Of a stretch of DNA of 64,000 nucleotides, positions 33,225-40,881 are shown in pieces (positions within the stretch are counted from its first letter, which is position 1; each line of letters starts with the position of its first letter). Origin of the DNA: Streptomyces sp. MMG1121 (GTDB taxonomy: Bacteria > Actinomycetota > Actinomycetes > Streptomycetales > Streptomycetaceae); assembly GCF_001280015.1 (NCBI RefSeq), contig NZ_LGDV01000118.1:248001-312000 (forward strand). Direction: 5' to 3'. The notes beneath the pieces were generated by a model. The model did no database searches. It saw nothing but the letters and a program-made list of their open reading frames with translations, and was not told where the DNA came from. A program made the position numbers and the translations under genes.

Positions 33225-33336
33225 CTCCCTGACTCCCTGAGCGATCATTGGTGCTGGTCAGGGCCAGGGAGGCGGGTCAGGGAGGGGGTTAGGGAGTTCT
33301 CCCTGCCTCCCTGGCCCGGCGGGGGTCGCCTCCCTG
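33225..33336. repeat. CTCCCTGA repeat field downstream of tra (candidate clt)
   Basis: About eight copies of CTCCCTG or CAGGGAG in both orientations over 112 bp, including two directly adjacent CTCCCTGA units at 33225-33240. TraB-type FtsK translocases recognise clustered 8-bp TRS repeats at clt, usually next to the tra gene. Position just after tra fits; the sequence differs from the known GACCCGGA repeats, so the specificity would be different. Confidence 0.55.
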
Positions 33337-33339
33337 TGA

Positions 33340-35487
33340 TCAGGAAGCGGAAGCGGAACCGGTGTCGTCGCGGTCGGCGAGTGCGCGGGTGAGCCGGTCA
33401 CGGCTGATGACCATCACGCCGTCGGACTTGTACGGTTCGGCGCCGGTGCCGTCGAGGACGCGCTTGAGGTCGAGGAAGGTCCAGCCGCCGTAGGCCTCGG
33501 TGTTCAGGCTGGCGAGCCGGGTGATGACCTCCTGCGTACGCACGCGGGCGTTGGTGCCGACCACGGCCGCGATGTCGGCGAGCGGGTCCCGCTCCTCGTC
33601 GCGCTCGATGGCGTGCAGGGTGACGACGCCGGAGCGCAGGGCCTTGGCCCGGTCGGTGATGGCCGTAGCGCCCTCATCGTCGATGAAATGCGTGCGCACC
33701 GTGATGGACGACTGGCCCTTGGGAATCTCGATACCGTCGGACGCGACGACCAACGTTCCCTTGTCCAGGCCCTGACGCAGCAGGTGCGGGGCCGCGCCGC
33801 CGTCCACGGCCTTGTCCCCCAGCGCCATGCGGGACTGGGATTCGGTGCCCAGGGCGAGAGAGGCGCGGGTGTGGGCGCCCTCACGCACGAGCTTGGGAAG
33901 GTTCTGATCGGTGGGGTCCTGCGTTCCCTCCCACATCAGCACGTCCACGACGCGGCCCTGGTTGTGGACCTTGCGGACGCCCATGAAGTAGCGGGAGGTT
34001 GCCTTGGCCCCGCCGTAGGGCTTCTTGCCCTCGTCCACGGCCGGGCACATGAACGCCACCTGTGCCTCGTCCACGATGCCGATGAGCGGATCGAACACCG
34101 CACCGGGGTTGCTGCGGCGGACCTCGATCCGGCGGTTCATCTCCTCAACCAGACCCTCAACCATCTCGGTGGCCTCGATCACCTGCTCATCGGCCGGACC
34201 CTGAATGAGCACCGTGGCCAGGCCGTCGAACATGGCCCAGTCGCCGGCGCCCTTGAGGTCAGCGATCCGGAACTCGACGGTCTTGTCGAGAGCGGCCCAC
34301 AGGGCGAGCGCACGCAGAGCGGCAGTCTTGCCCTGGTTCGACAGACCCGTCACCAGCAGGTGGCGCTGATACAGGCTCAGGCTCGCGGCGTCACCGCGCA
34401 GGTCCTGACCCCACGGGGCCTTGCCGGTCTTGTAGTTGGCGGTCATCGTCTCGTCGGTGACCAGCGGGGACGGGCCGATCGGCTCGTCCAGCGCTCCGGA
34501 GTCGGCGACCCACAGCCGCACCGTGCGGGCCGCCTGCGGGATGGTGATGAACACCTCGTGCTCGTGCCGGGAGAGGTTCTCGGCGAGCTTGCGGCGGCGC
34601 TGCTGCACCTCGTTCGTGGACACCCCGGAGGGCAGGGTGACGTCCACCTCGACCCCGCACCCGGCAATGGTGATCGGCCCGAGCATGGACGCGCCGGCGT
34701 CGCCCATCTCCGTGATGGCCTTCCGCAGCGCCGGGACACCGAGGTCGCGCAGGGCCTTGACCACGATGGACGGGGTGATCGGCTCGCCCTCACCGTTGCG
34801 GACGCTGGCGGGCAGCGCCCACTGAGGGGCGGCGTGCTGGTGGGCGCCGACCGACCACAGCGCGAGCAGCGCAAGGAGCGGGCCGATCGTGATCGCGGGC
34901 CCCCACACCACCTGGACGATGGTGATCATCAGGTTGATGAACTTGATGACCGCCATCAGCGGCGTGACCACCTCGGTGGCGTCCTTGGTGGCGATCGCCA
35001 TCACGACACCGAGCAGCACCAGGCCACCGACGCCCATACCGGCGCTGACGGCCGCGCCCTTGGCGGCGTCGAGGGGGGAGTGGAGCAGGTCCATGCGGCG
35101 GCGGTGGCGTGCCTCGCGGAAGCGCTGCCCGCGCTCTTCCCACTCGGCAGCCCCCTCGTGGTTCCCCGCGGCTTCCGCCGCACGAAGCATCCGCTCATAG
35201 CGGGCGGCGGTACGGCCGTCCCAGGTACGGCGGGCCGCGATCCGGGCCCCGCCGGCCACGTAGAGGGTGTGCCGGGCGAGGGCGCGGGCGGTGGTCCGGG
35301 TGGTCTCGTGGGTGACAACCGTTTTGATGGCGCGGCCGGAGCGCACCCACAACGGCAGTACCTGCGCCGGGGGTTCGGCCGACGGGTCGGTGACGAGGGT
35401 TAGAGTCGACCCCTCACCAGCCACGGAACCGGCGGGCTCGCGGTCGGGGTCGGTGGCCTTGTAGAGGTGAACGACGTTCTCAGACAT
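33340..35487 (-). CDS. tra: FtsK/SpoIIIE-type conjugal transfer protein Tra
   Basis: A 715-residue TraB/TraSA-like ATPase that moves double-stranded element DNA between hyphae. An N-terminal cytosolic region (1-140) and two hydrophobic stretches (GMGVGGLVLLGVVMAIAT, AITIGPLLALLALW) precede the motor. Walker A VTGLSNQGKTAALRAL lies near residues 378-393, and Walker B LIGIVDEAQ follows. The last about 90 residues form a winged-helix-like domain that would read clt repeats. The repeats at 33225-33336 lie directly downstream. Ribosome binding site CAGTCCCAGC is weak. Confidence 0.92.
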   Translation of the reverse strand: MSENVVHLYKATDPDREPAGSVAGEGSTLTLVTDPSAEPPAQVLPLWVRSGRAIKTVVTHETTRTTARALARHTLYVAGGARIAARRTWDGRTAARYERMLRAAEAAGNHEGAAEWEERGQRFREARHRRRMDLLHSPLDAAKGAAVSAGMGVGGLVLLGVVMAIATKDATEVVTPLMAVIKFINLMITIVQVVWGPAITIGPLLALLALWSVGAHQHAAPQWALPASVRNGEGEPITPSIVVKALRDLGVPALRKAITEMGDAGASMLGPITIAGCGVEVDVTLPSGVSTNEVQQRRRKLAENLSRHEHEVFITIPQAARTVRLWVADSGALDEPIGPSPLVTDETMTANYKTGKAPWGQDLRGDAASLSLYQRHLLVTGLSNQGKTAALRALALWAALDKTVEFRIADLKGAGDWAMFDGLATVLIQGPADEQVIEATEMVEGLVEEMNRRIEVRRSNPGAVFDPLIGIVDEAQVAFMCPAVDEGKKPYGGAKATSRYFMGVRKVHNQGRVVDVLMWEGTQDPTDQNLPKLVREGAHTRASLALGTESQSRMALGDKAVDGGAAPHLLRQGLDKGTLVVASDGIEIPKGQSSITVRTHFIDDEGATAITDRAKALRSGVVTLHAIERDEERDPLADIAAVVGTNARVRTQEVITRLASLNTEAYGGWTFLDLKRVLDGTGAEPYKSDGVMVISRDRLTRALADRDDTGSASAS

Positions 35488-35636
35488 GCTGGGACTGCTC
35501 CAGACTGCCCCGATCGGGGCGGGAGTTGAGAGAGAAGCGCCGGGGTGGCCGGGACCTGGCAGGGACGGCCGCCCCGGCTGTCGAGGCGTACAGGCCGCGC
35601 GTCAGCCGGCGGGAAGAGCGCGCGGCGCGGGAGTCG

Positions 35637-35807
35637 TCACCACCAGCGGGACGGCTTCTTGGGCACGATGTACGGGCAGCCGTTGACCATGTGGTCCACG
35701 CACTGCGGGCAGTCCTCGCGGGGCCGCAGCTTGCGGTGAATGCTCCGGTCGTAGGCGTGCTGCCAGCACTGCGGGCACTGGCCCGGAGGCGTCGCCTTGG
35801 CGGCCAT
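35637..35807 (-). CDS. Small zinc-ribbon protein (56 aa)
   Basis: A 56-residue protein with CPQC near residue 11 and a second CPQC-X8-C (CPQCVDHMVNGCP) near residue 39, spaced to bind a single zinc. It ends in a Lys/Arg/Trp tail (KKPSRWW). It starts ATG 35807, overlapping the region just after the preceding stop by 2 nt spacing (stop 35810). Part of the spread/transfer operon between the RRQRL-type and tra genes. Function unknown; DNA or protein binding is plausible. Confidence 0.65.
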   Translation of the reverse strand: MAAKATPPGQCPQCWQHAYDRSIHRKLRPREDCPQCVDHMVNGCPYIVPKKPSRWW

Positions 35808-35809
35808 GG

Positions 35810-36127
35810 TCACCACCACCCCGAGGACTTCTTCGCAGCCTTGTCCCTGGCGGCCTCGGTCACCAGACGCTGACGCTCGGCCTTGAACGCGGCGATCTCC
35901 GTGATGAGCCGGGTCTCGGCCGAACTGAACAGGTTGTCGATTTTGTTGTCGGCGCGGGCGGTGCCGTTGCCCCGGTGCAGGCTGTAGGCGCCGCCGGCGG
36001 CGGCCCGCAGGACCGCGCGCCGCTCGTGACCCTCCAGCGGCCACATCTCCTGGTTGCGCACCGCCTGGAGCTTGCGTTCGGCGTTGTGGATCGCCTTGTC
36101 CAAGCGGCGGATGTCGGACTTGCTCAC
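35810..36127 (-). CDS. Hypothetical helical protein of AICE transfer operon (105 aa)
   Basis: A 105-residue soluble protein, strongly charged and helical throughout: KSDIRRLDKAIHNAERKLQA and AETRLITEIAAFKAERQRLV-like heptad stretches. It ends KAAKKSSGWW, a Trp-Trp tail reminiscent of the neighbouring 56-aa protein. GTG start at 36127 with AAGGAG 9 nt upstream. The spacing to the next gene is 2 nt. No family recognised; position suggests an accessory transfer role. Confidence 0.65.
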   Translation of the reverse strand: MSKSDIRRLDKAIHNAERKLQAVRNQEMWPLEGHERRAVLRAAAGGAYSLHRGNGTARADNKIDNLFSSAETRLITEIAAFKAERQRLVTEAARDKAAKKSSGWW

Positions 36128-36129
36128 GG

Positions 36130-36480
36130 TCAGGCACTCCTTACGGCAGAGGAGGGTTCGGGGAAAGCACAGGGCGCACACGTGCCGAGCGAGGGCGGGA
36201 TGACGTATCCGGCATCCGCGCGGCACTGCGGGCAGATGCGGCGGGCGGCGTTGGCCTTGGCCAGGGCCGCCCACTTCGCCGGCGTCATCGGCCGCACGGG
36301 CTTGGCCAGGTCGACCCGGTACAGGTAGGCGACCAGTGGTCCACGCCGACGCCGCGGGCGTTCGAGCTGAGCGGCCACCGGCTGACCGCCGGGGCGCAGT
36401 CCGCGCGCCCGAAGCTGGCGGGAGGTGGCGTATCCGTCCGGAGCCAGACGCCACCGGAACACCGGCAGCGCCGCCATCAC
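36130..36480 (-). CDS. RRQRL-motif zinc-binding-like protein
   Basis: A 116-residue protein resembling the actinomycete RRQRL motif-containing zinc-binding family found on AICEs. RPRRRRGPLVAYLYRVDLAKPVRPM carries the basic motif, and two Cys pairs (ICPQCRADAG and GTCAPCAF) are spaced for one zinc ion. It overlaps the end of the upstream Spd-like gene by 4 bp, so the two are translationally coupled. A transfer- or regulation-related role is inferred from its usual element context. Confidence 0.72.
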   Translation of the reverse strand: MMAALPVFRWRLAPDGYATSRQLRARGLRPGGQPVAAQLERPRRRRGPLVAYLYRVDLAKPVRPMTPAKWAALAKANAARRICPQCRADAGYVIPPSLGTCAPCAFPEPSSAVRSA

Positions 36481-37334
36481 ACGACGCGCTTCCAGGCGGC
36501 CCGCAGGCGGACCTCGGACGCAGAGTGACCGGCGGCCCGGAAGCGGGAGGACATCTCCCGGTACGACAGGGCCGGGTCTTCGCTGTGACGGATGTCGTCC
36601 ACCAGCGAGTCGAGCGCGTCATCAGTGAGCACGGGCCCTTCCAGCGCGGGCACCACAACTGGCTCCAGCGGGCCCCACACGGGCAGTTCCCAGTGAGGCG
36701 TGACACCGGGTGTGACGCAGGCCGTCACGCTGGTCAGCGCCCTGCCGGTCTCCTCACCAGCGCGGGCTGCCTCCAGCGTCGACCACGCCCCCGCGAGGGT
36801 CTTGGCGGTCTTGGCCGTGACGCGTGCGACGCGGGCCCCAGCTCCCGTCACGGCCTCAAGCCGGGTCGCCTCGGTGGCCGCTTCAGCCCGCAAGCGGGCG
36901 CGGGCCACGGCCGCCTCGTCGCGGGCTTCCTGCTGGATGCCCCGGATCGCGTCCAGCGCGGTCGGAGTGAGCGCGGTGCGCTCCCACAGCCCGTGGACCA
37001 GCCAGAGTGCCTTGGCCGCGATGGGGAGCCAGGACACGGCCAGCCACGCGGTGGCGGAGCCGTCGGCGGTGAGCGCGTGCGCCACCAGGACGCCGGCCGC
37101 GATGACGCCGAAGGACCAGCCGACGGCGGTCACGCCGTTGCTGTGGTCGCCCTGCGCGGCGAGACGGCGTTCGTAGGCGAGAGTGGCCAGCCATCCACCG
37201 TCGATCCCGAGACCGACGACGAGCGCGACCGGCCACGGCACCGTCCGGCCCAGCCACATCACAACCACGGCCAGCGTGAGGACCATCGAGACCGCCGTCA
37301 TCGCGACGGCGGGCAGCACGGTCTTCGCCTTCAC
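36477..37334 (-). CDS. SpdB-like membrane protein for intramycelial spread
   Basis: A 285-residue membrane protein. Four hydrophobic helices span about residues 8-125 (including VSMVLTLAVVVMWLG and VTAVGWSFGVIAAGVLVAHAL). An Ala/Arg/Glu-rich coiled segment (EARDEAAVARARLRAEAATE) covers about 135-195. The C-terminal domain (residues 230-285) ends in a helix-turn-helix-like SASEVRLRAAWKRVV. SpdB proteins of pSAM2/pIJ101-type elements spread DNA through septa. It overlaps genes on both sides by 4 bp, indicating tight coupling. Confidence 0.78.
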   Translation of the reverse strand: MKAKTVLPAVAMTAVSMVLTLAVVVMWLGRTVPWPVALVVGLGIDGGWLATLAYERRLAAQGDHSNGVTAVGWSFGVIAAGVLVAHALTADGSATAWLAVSWLPIAAKALWLVHGLWERTALTPTALDAIRGIQQEARDEAAVARARLRAEAATEATRLEAVTGAGARVARVTAKTAKTLAGAWSTLEAARAGEETGRALTSVTACVTPGVTPHWELPVWGPLEPVVVPALEGPVLTDDALDSLVDDIRHSEDPALSYREMSSRFRAAGHSASEVRLRAAWKRVV

Positions 37335-37600
37335 GCCGCGCCGCCCTGCGTGCTCGCCGTGGCCGTGCGGTTGGCCAGCGTCGCCCGCTCCGTCAGCACC
37401 CGGCGGCGGGCCCGGCGGATCCGGCGGACGTCCAACTCGTTCGGGGTGCGGTCCAGGGCGATGATCTGCGCGTCCAACAGGTCGACGTCCGCCAGGATCA
37501 GCGGCATCTCCTGCTCGATCGCGTCCAACTCCGCATCCGTCGGCTCGTTCCAGTCCGCGAACGCGGTAACAGCATCCTGAACAGTGACGATGTGGTTCAT
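37331..37600 (-). CDS. DUF6284 family protein
   Basis: An 89-residue soluble protein typical of Streptomyces integrative elements. Its acidic middle (EPTDAELDAIEQEMPLILADVDLLDAQI) is followed by a basic helix (RRIRRARRRVLTERATLANR), giving an acidic-basic helical hairpin. It starts ATG with no clear partner motif and overlaps the SpdB-like gene by 4 bp. Function unknown. Confidence 0.75.
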   Translation of the reverse strand: MNHIVTVQDAVTAFADWNEPTDAELDAIEQEMPLILADVDLLDAQIIALDRTPNELDVRRIRRARRRVLTERATLANRTATASTQGGAA

Positions 37601-37701
37601 TGGGTTGTGGTTCCTCTCAGGTGGAACGGCCCGAAAAGCACCCCCGGAGTAGCCGCTCCGGGGGTGCGCGCCGTTTCGGTTGGATGGGTTGGTCTTGCCT
37701 G

Positions 37702-38160
37702 TCAGATCAGTTCGGCCGCCGCGCAGACGAGGCGGTCTGCCGCGCTGATCGCCGCTTCACGGCGGGCGGTCAGTACGTCGTTGTCGGCCACCGCCCGCAG
37801 GGCGTAGCAAGCACGTGCCGCGTCCTCGGCCGCCTCGGTGAGCGACGGAGCGAGGATCTTCACGGCAGTGAGCGGCGCCGTGATCGCGGCGCGTGTGGTA
37901 TGGCTCTGTGCCCGCGCTTCCGCATAGGCGTCGGACGGAGCATCAGCGAGGCGTAAGTCTTCCCGGACCCACATCGCGCGGCGATGCTCGCTCAGCGCGG
38001 CGACCAGGCTCGTCACGGCCGAGAGCCGCTCACGGCGCAGTGCCTGATCCTGCGTGTCCCGCCGGTCCAGGCGGGAGACGCGGTGCTGAAGCAGCCCGGC
38101 GACCACCGCGCCAAGGAGTGTTCCGACTACAGCGATCACACTGCTCACCAGCGAATCCAT
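37702..38160 (-). CDS. Hypothetical membrane-anchored protein (152 aa)
   Basis: A 152-residue protein with one N-terminal membrane segment (SLVSSVIAVVGTLLGAVVAGLL, residues 3-24) and a cytosolic helical domain rich in Ala/Arg (LDRRDTQDQALRRERLSAVTS and AEDAARACYALRAVADND). The layout resembles small AICE proteins of unknown function. It lies in the left-reading transfer operon after the 53-residue gene. No enzymatic motif seen. Confidence 0.65.
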   Translation of the reverse strand: MDSLVSSVIAVVGTLLGAVVAGLLQHRVSRLDRRDTQDQALRRERLSAVTSLVAALSEHRRAMWVREDLRLADAPSDAYAEARAQSHTTRAAITAPLTAVKILAPSLTEAAEDAARACYALRAVADNDVLTARREAAISAADRLVCAAAELI

Positions 38161-38179
38161 GCTGACGTCTTCCTTTCGG

Positions 38180-38341
38180 TTAGCGGCCGTTGGTCTTGGC
38201 GGCCTTGTGCTTCTCGCCCATCTGCTTGGCGCGGGTGTAACTGCCGCTCACCCAGCCCGTGGCGCCGCAGCTGCACGAGTACTGGTAGCCACGGCCGCGC
38301 GGGCCGTGCATGACGACGATGCTGTGCCTGGTACCGAACAT
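38180..38341 (-). CDS. Small mobile-element protein with C-X-C motif (53 aa)
   Basis: A 53-residue basic protein with a CSCGATGWVSGSYTR zinc-finger-like centre and basic end (KHKAAKTNGR). It starts ATG 38341 and is first in the transfer operon. Its size and Cys spacing are similar to small 'mobile element transfer' proteins of Streptomyces. The upstream 430 bp contain two palindromic operators, so this is the gene nearest the repressed promoter. Confidence 0.62.
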   Translation of the reverse strand: MFGTRHSIVVMHGPRGRGYQYSCSCGATGWVSGSYTRAKQMGEKHKAAKTNGR

Positions 38342-38631
38342 GCGGTGTCCCTTCCAAGGCGACCTGTGGAGTCGAGATCCGGCTCCCCGCACTCCCGCCC
38401 GTACAGCCCCGCTCACGGCAGGTCCGGACGGACGGGAGAGGCAACCGGCGCAGCAGACGAGCTGCGAAGAGGTCGATGCGCGGCGTAGCTGCGCGGTCCG
38501 CCTTTTCGACTCGGGGAGGCGGGGCCCACCTATGCAGTTCTCAAGCAACCACCAGCGCGGGGCCCCTAGTTGCGGGAGCCATCCCGATCCAGAACCACCC
38601 CTCACGAAGCAGGAGCGGCGTTGCATGTACA

Positions 38632-38657
38632 GACTGGACCGGTGGACCGGTCCAGTC
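38632..38657 (-). promoter_or_regulatory. Operator O1 of the AICE GntR repressor
   Basis: Arms GACTGGACCGG and CCGGTCCAGTC around TGGA. On the minus strand it fills the spacer between TTGACT and CAGTCT (17 bp), so a bound repressor would occlude the transfer-operon promoter. Confidence 0.7.
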
Positions 38658-38730
38658 AAGCGGTGAAAATGGAGTTGAGTGACGCACTGGATGATTTCCG
38701 CAGGTCAGATGACATGACGGGGCATCAAAA

Positions 38731-38758
38731 AAGCTGGACCGGCGGACCGGTCCAGCTT
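38731..38758 (-). promoter_or_regulatory. Operator O2 / gntR terminator
   Basis: Arms AAGCTGGACCGG and CCGGTCCAGCTT around CGGA, sharing the O1 core. On the minus strand a run of T follows, 15 nt past the gntR stop, so the same dyad can also serve as a terminator. Confidence 0.65.
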
Positions 38759-38772
38759 GAGATTTGAAGACC

Positions 38773-39489
38773 CTACATGGCGTAGGTGTCCACCTGCTCG
38801 AAGAGCGAGGACGGGGTTACGCCTTCCTCGCAAACCAAGGGGCGACCGTCCTCGTCGTATGCCGTGTGAAGGAGCACGGCGACCGCAGTGACAGGTGCCA
38901 CCTGCAAGCGGTCCGCTTCCGCATCCGTAGCGAGCCGAACAGAGGTGACGTCTACGCCCTCGACCGGGAACCGACCGGTCTGCCTACGGACGTAGCGAGT
39001 CGTGCCCTCGGCGATGGGGGCGGTGTCGGCGAGGCGAGGTGCTGCCTCCGCGATCTCTGGAGGGAACCACGCCTCCACGCAGCTATTCGGGGTTCCGTCC
39101 GGAAGCTGGAGAACGCGTATGCGTCGGAGCGCCAGTACTCCGGGGGAGATCCCGAGCGCATTGGCGACCCGGGTGGGAGGTTCTGCCCAGTCGGGCGCAC
39201 CGATCCGGAGGAACGGCATCCCGCCCAAGATGCGCGCCGACCCGGCTCGGCGGGCGCCGGCGGGGCGCGCCACGGGCGTCTCCGTGACGACGAAACCGGT
39301 ACCTTGCTTGGCCACCACCACACCGTCGTTGCGCAGCACGTCCACGGCTTTGATGGCAGTGGCCCGCGAGACGTCCCACTGCTCGGCAAGATCGCGCCCG
39401 GATGGGATGGTGGCCCCAGGGGCGAACTCGCCAGCGGCGATGCGGGCGCGCAGAGACTCGGCGATCTCCTCGTACTTCAGAACGGCCAT
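38773..39489 (-). CDS. GntR-family repressor of the AICE (KorSA-like)
   Basis: A 238-residue regulator of the HutC/FadR-UTRA class. Winged helix at residues 5-75: KYEEIAESLRARIAAGEFAP, then the recognition helix DVSRATAIKAVDVLRNDGVV. A UTRA-type ligand domain (about 90-235) follows. KorSA-like repressors keep AICE transfer and excision genes silent. ATG 39489 is preceded by AGGGGAAG. Operators O1 and O2 lie in and after its gene and O3 overlaps its own promoter region, suggesting autorepression. The effector is unknown. Confidence 0.88.
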   Translation of the reverse strand: MAVLKYEEIAESLRARIAAGEFAPGATIPSGRDLAEQWDVSRATAIKAVDVLRNDGVVVAKQGTGFVVTETPVARPAGARRAGSARILGGMPFLRIGAPDWAEPPTRVANALGISPGVLALRRIRVLQLPDGTPNSCVEAWFPPEIAEAAPRLADTAPIAEGTTRYVRRQTGRFPVEGVDVTSVRLATDAEADRLQVAPVTAVAVLLHTAYDEDGRPLVCEEGVTPSSLFEQVDTYAM

Positions 39490-39507
39490 GGCTTCCCCTA
39501 CTCCGCG

Positions 39508-39529
39508 CTGGACTGGTCCACCGGTACAC
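39508..39529. promoter_or_regulatory. Operator O3 between gntR and methyltransferase
   Basis: A degenerate copy of the O1/O2 core, CTGGACTGG-TCCA-CCGGTACAC. It lies 18 bp from gntR's start and 14 bp from the methyltransferase start, so it can affect both divergent genes. Confidence 0.6.
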
Positions 39530-39543
39530 AGGATACTGCGACC

Positions 39544-40365
39544 ATGTCGAATCTCGAATTGGCTCCCTCCGTGATGCGGTTCTACGGCGAGACCGTGAAC
39601 GAGGACAGCCGCCTGCGTAGCTCGGCAGACGGACGTATGGAGTTGGTCAGGACTCAAGAGCTTCTCCGACGGTTCTTGCCCCCCGCGCCGGCGCGCGTGC
39701 TCGACGTGGGAGGGGGAACCGGGATTCACGCTGAATGGCTCGTGAAGGACGGCTACGAGGTGACACTTGTGGACCCCGTGCCCCGTCATGTCGAGCGTGC
39801 AGAGGCCGTATGCTCAGCGATTTTGGGAGACGCCCGTGAGCTGCACGAGCCGGACGACAGCTTCGACGTGGTACAGCTTCTTGGGCCGCTGTACCACCTG
39901 CCCGACCTCGATGATCGACGCAAGGCGCTGGCGGAAGCTCAGCGAGTGGTGAAGCCGGGCGGATTGGTTGCGGCGGCAGCAATCAACCGTTATGCGTCGC
40001 TTTTTGAGCACGTCGCGTACGCCCACCTGCACACCGAGCGGATTCGTGACTCCGTCTCCAAGATTCTTGAGACGGCTGTCTATGACGGTGTACGAGGATT
40101 CACCTTGTCCTACTTCCACCGGGCAGAAGAACTTGCGGCAGAGATGGTGGCCTCGGGGTTGTCGGACGTGCAGGTCTTCGGGATCGAGGGGCCTGCATGG
40201 TCACTCGCGAAGGCGGCTGAGCAGCAGCCGGGCGAGGGGCCCACGGACGAGCTGATTGCCTCCGCCATGGAGGCGGCGCGCATGGCAGAGCCGTACCCGG
40301 AATTGCTTGCCGCCAGTTCGCATCTACTGGCCGTGGGCAGGGCTCCCGCTGACATCAAGGCCTGA
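39544..40365 (+). CDS. Class I SAM-dependent methyltransferase (AICE cargo)
   Basis: A 273-residue methyltransferase. Motif I VLDVGGGTGIHAEWL lies near residue 56, a D-P-V acidic loop (LVDPVPRH) and motif II-like DDSFDVVQLLGPLYHLPD follow, and motif III is RVVKPGGLVAAA. The substrate is unknown; the ending (GSPELLAASSHLLAVG-type) resembles UbiE/small-molecule methyltransferases. It is divergent from gntR, with ATG 14 bp past operator O3 and 5 nt after GATACT, likely a leaderless transcript. It is the only gene between gntR and the right att, the usual cargo position. Confidence 0.82.
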   Translation: MSNLELAPSVMRFYGETVNEDSRLRSSADGRMELVRTQELLRRFLPPAPARVLDVGGGTGIHAEWLVKDGYEVTLVDPVPRHVERAEAVCSAILGDARELHEPDDSFDVVQLLGPLYHLPDLDDRRKALAEAQRVVKPGGLVAAAAINRYASLFEHVAYAHLHTERIRDSVSKILETAVYDGVRGFTLSYFHRAEELAAEMVASGLSDVQVFGIEGPAWSLAKAAEQQPGEGPTDELIASAMEAARMAEPYPELLAASSHLLAVGRAPADIKA

Positions 40366-40551
40366 CATCAACGATGGCGAACGCTGACGTACGCGCCCAG
40401 CCATTCCACGGGCCGTAGGCGTCGTTACAGGTAAGCGGGGCAGGGTGCGCATCCTCAGCGCACCCGCCTACGGATCAGAAGATTGTCCGTTCGAATTCTG
40501 TCGAGTGACGCTGCTCCTCTTCGTCAGTGAGGGTCCGGGTGATACATCGCC

Positions 40552-40612
40552 GGGCCCCCACTGGGCCCTCCGAGCACGACCGACAACGACCAGCGACGAC
40601 CGACAACGACCA
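40552..40612. repeat. Repeats near attR2 (hairpin plus 17-bp direct repeat)
   Basis: A GGGCCC-CCACT-GGGCCC hairpin (40552-40568) is followed by two copies of ACGACCGACAACGACCA at 40576-40592 and 40596-40612, 20 bp apart. They lie 66-120 bp inside attR2 and may be integrase or excisionase arm sites. Confidence 0.5.
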
Positions 40613-40677
40613 CCCGACCGCAGGTCAGTTGGGGTGCACGCCCCGCTGACCAGGACCGAAAAACGGGCCCCCCAGAC

Positions 40678-40695
40678 CCAGGGCAAGAAGAAGTA
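40678..40695. other. attR2 core: displaced end of gpmA
   Basis: CCAGGGCAAGAAGAAGTA, identical to attL2 in gpmA, followed by A (making TAA) and then the original gpmA terminator. This is the ancestral chromosomal end of gpmA. Confidence 0.88.
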
Positions 40696-40708
40696 ACCCG
40701 GCACGATC

Positions 40709-40746
40709 AGGCCCCCTGCCGGCGGTTCGCCGCCGGCAGGGGGCCT
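40709..40746. terminator. Original gpmA terminator, now beyond the AICE
   Basis: A perfect 17-bp stem (AGGCCCCCTGCCGGCGG and its complement) with a TTCG tetraloop, 12 nt after the displaced gpmA stop. It is 13 kb from gpmA in the integrated state. Confidence 0.85.
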
Positions 40747-40881
40747 GTTGCTGCGCCGGGCCGTCTCCGGGCCGCGCCGAGCGGAAGGAGAAGGTGGCGG
40801 CCGTCACACTCGGTCATGTCACATTCCGGCGGATCCCGCCGTCAGGAAGGTGAAGCAGCACCGAACGCACAGGAGCACATC

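Larger units (their letters stand above)
38342..38772. other. Regulatory region of the AICE transfer operon
   Basis: About 430 bases without a supported gene. It contains the operator at 38632-38657 with a -35-like TTGACT and a -10-like CAGTCT on its two sides (minus strand), plus the terminator/operator at 38731-38758. Confidence 0.6.
27453..40695. mobile_element. AICE (integrative element 2) inserted in gpmA
   Basis: A 13.2-kb actinomycete integrative conjugative element bounded by an 18-bp direct repeat that is the end of gpmA. Order from the left: int, xis, iteron field, Rep ATPase, primase-polymerase, inverted-repeat cassette with a cold-shock gene, two small genes, clt-like repeats, FtsK-type tra, three small genes, Spd-like membrane protein, DUF6284, two further small genes, operators, GntR repressor, methyltransferase, right att. 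All replication, excision and transfer modules look intact, so it may still be mobile. Confidence 0.92.

Noticed and set aside
40445..40696. An 83-codon plus-strand gene reading into the displaced gpmA end
   Set aside because: It has no family motif or ribosome binding site; its last codons are only the att core, so it is a by-product of integration.
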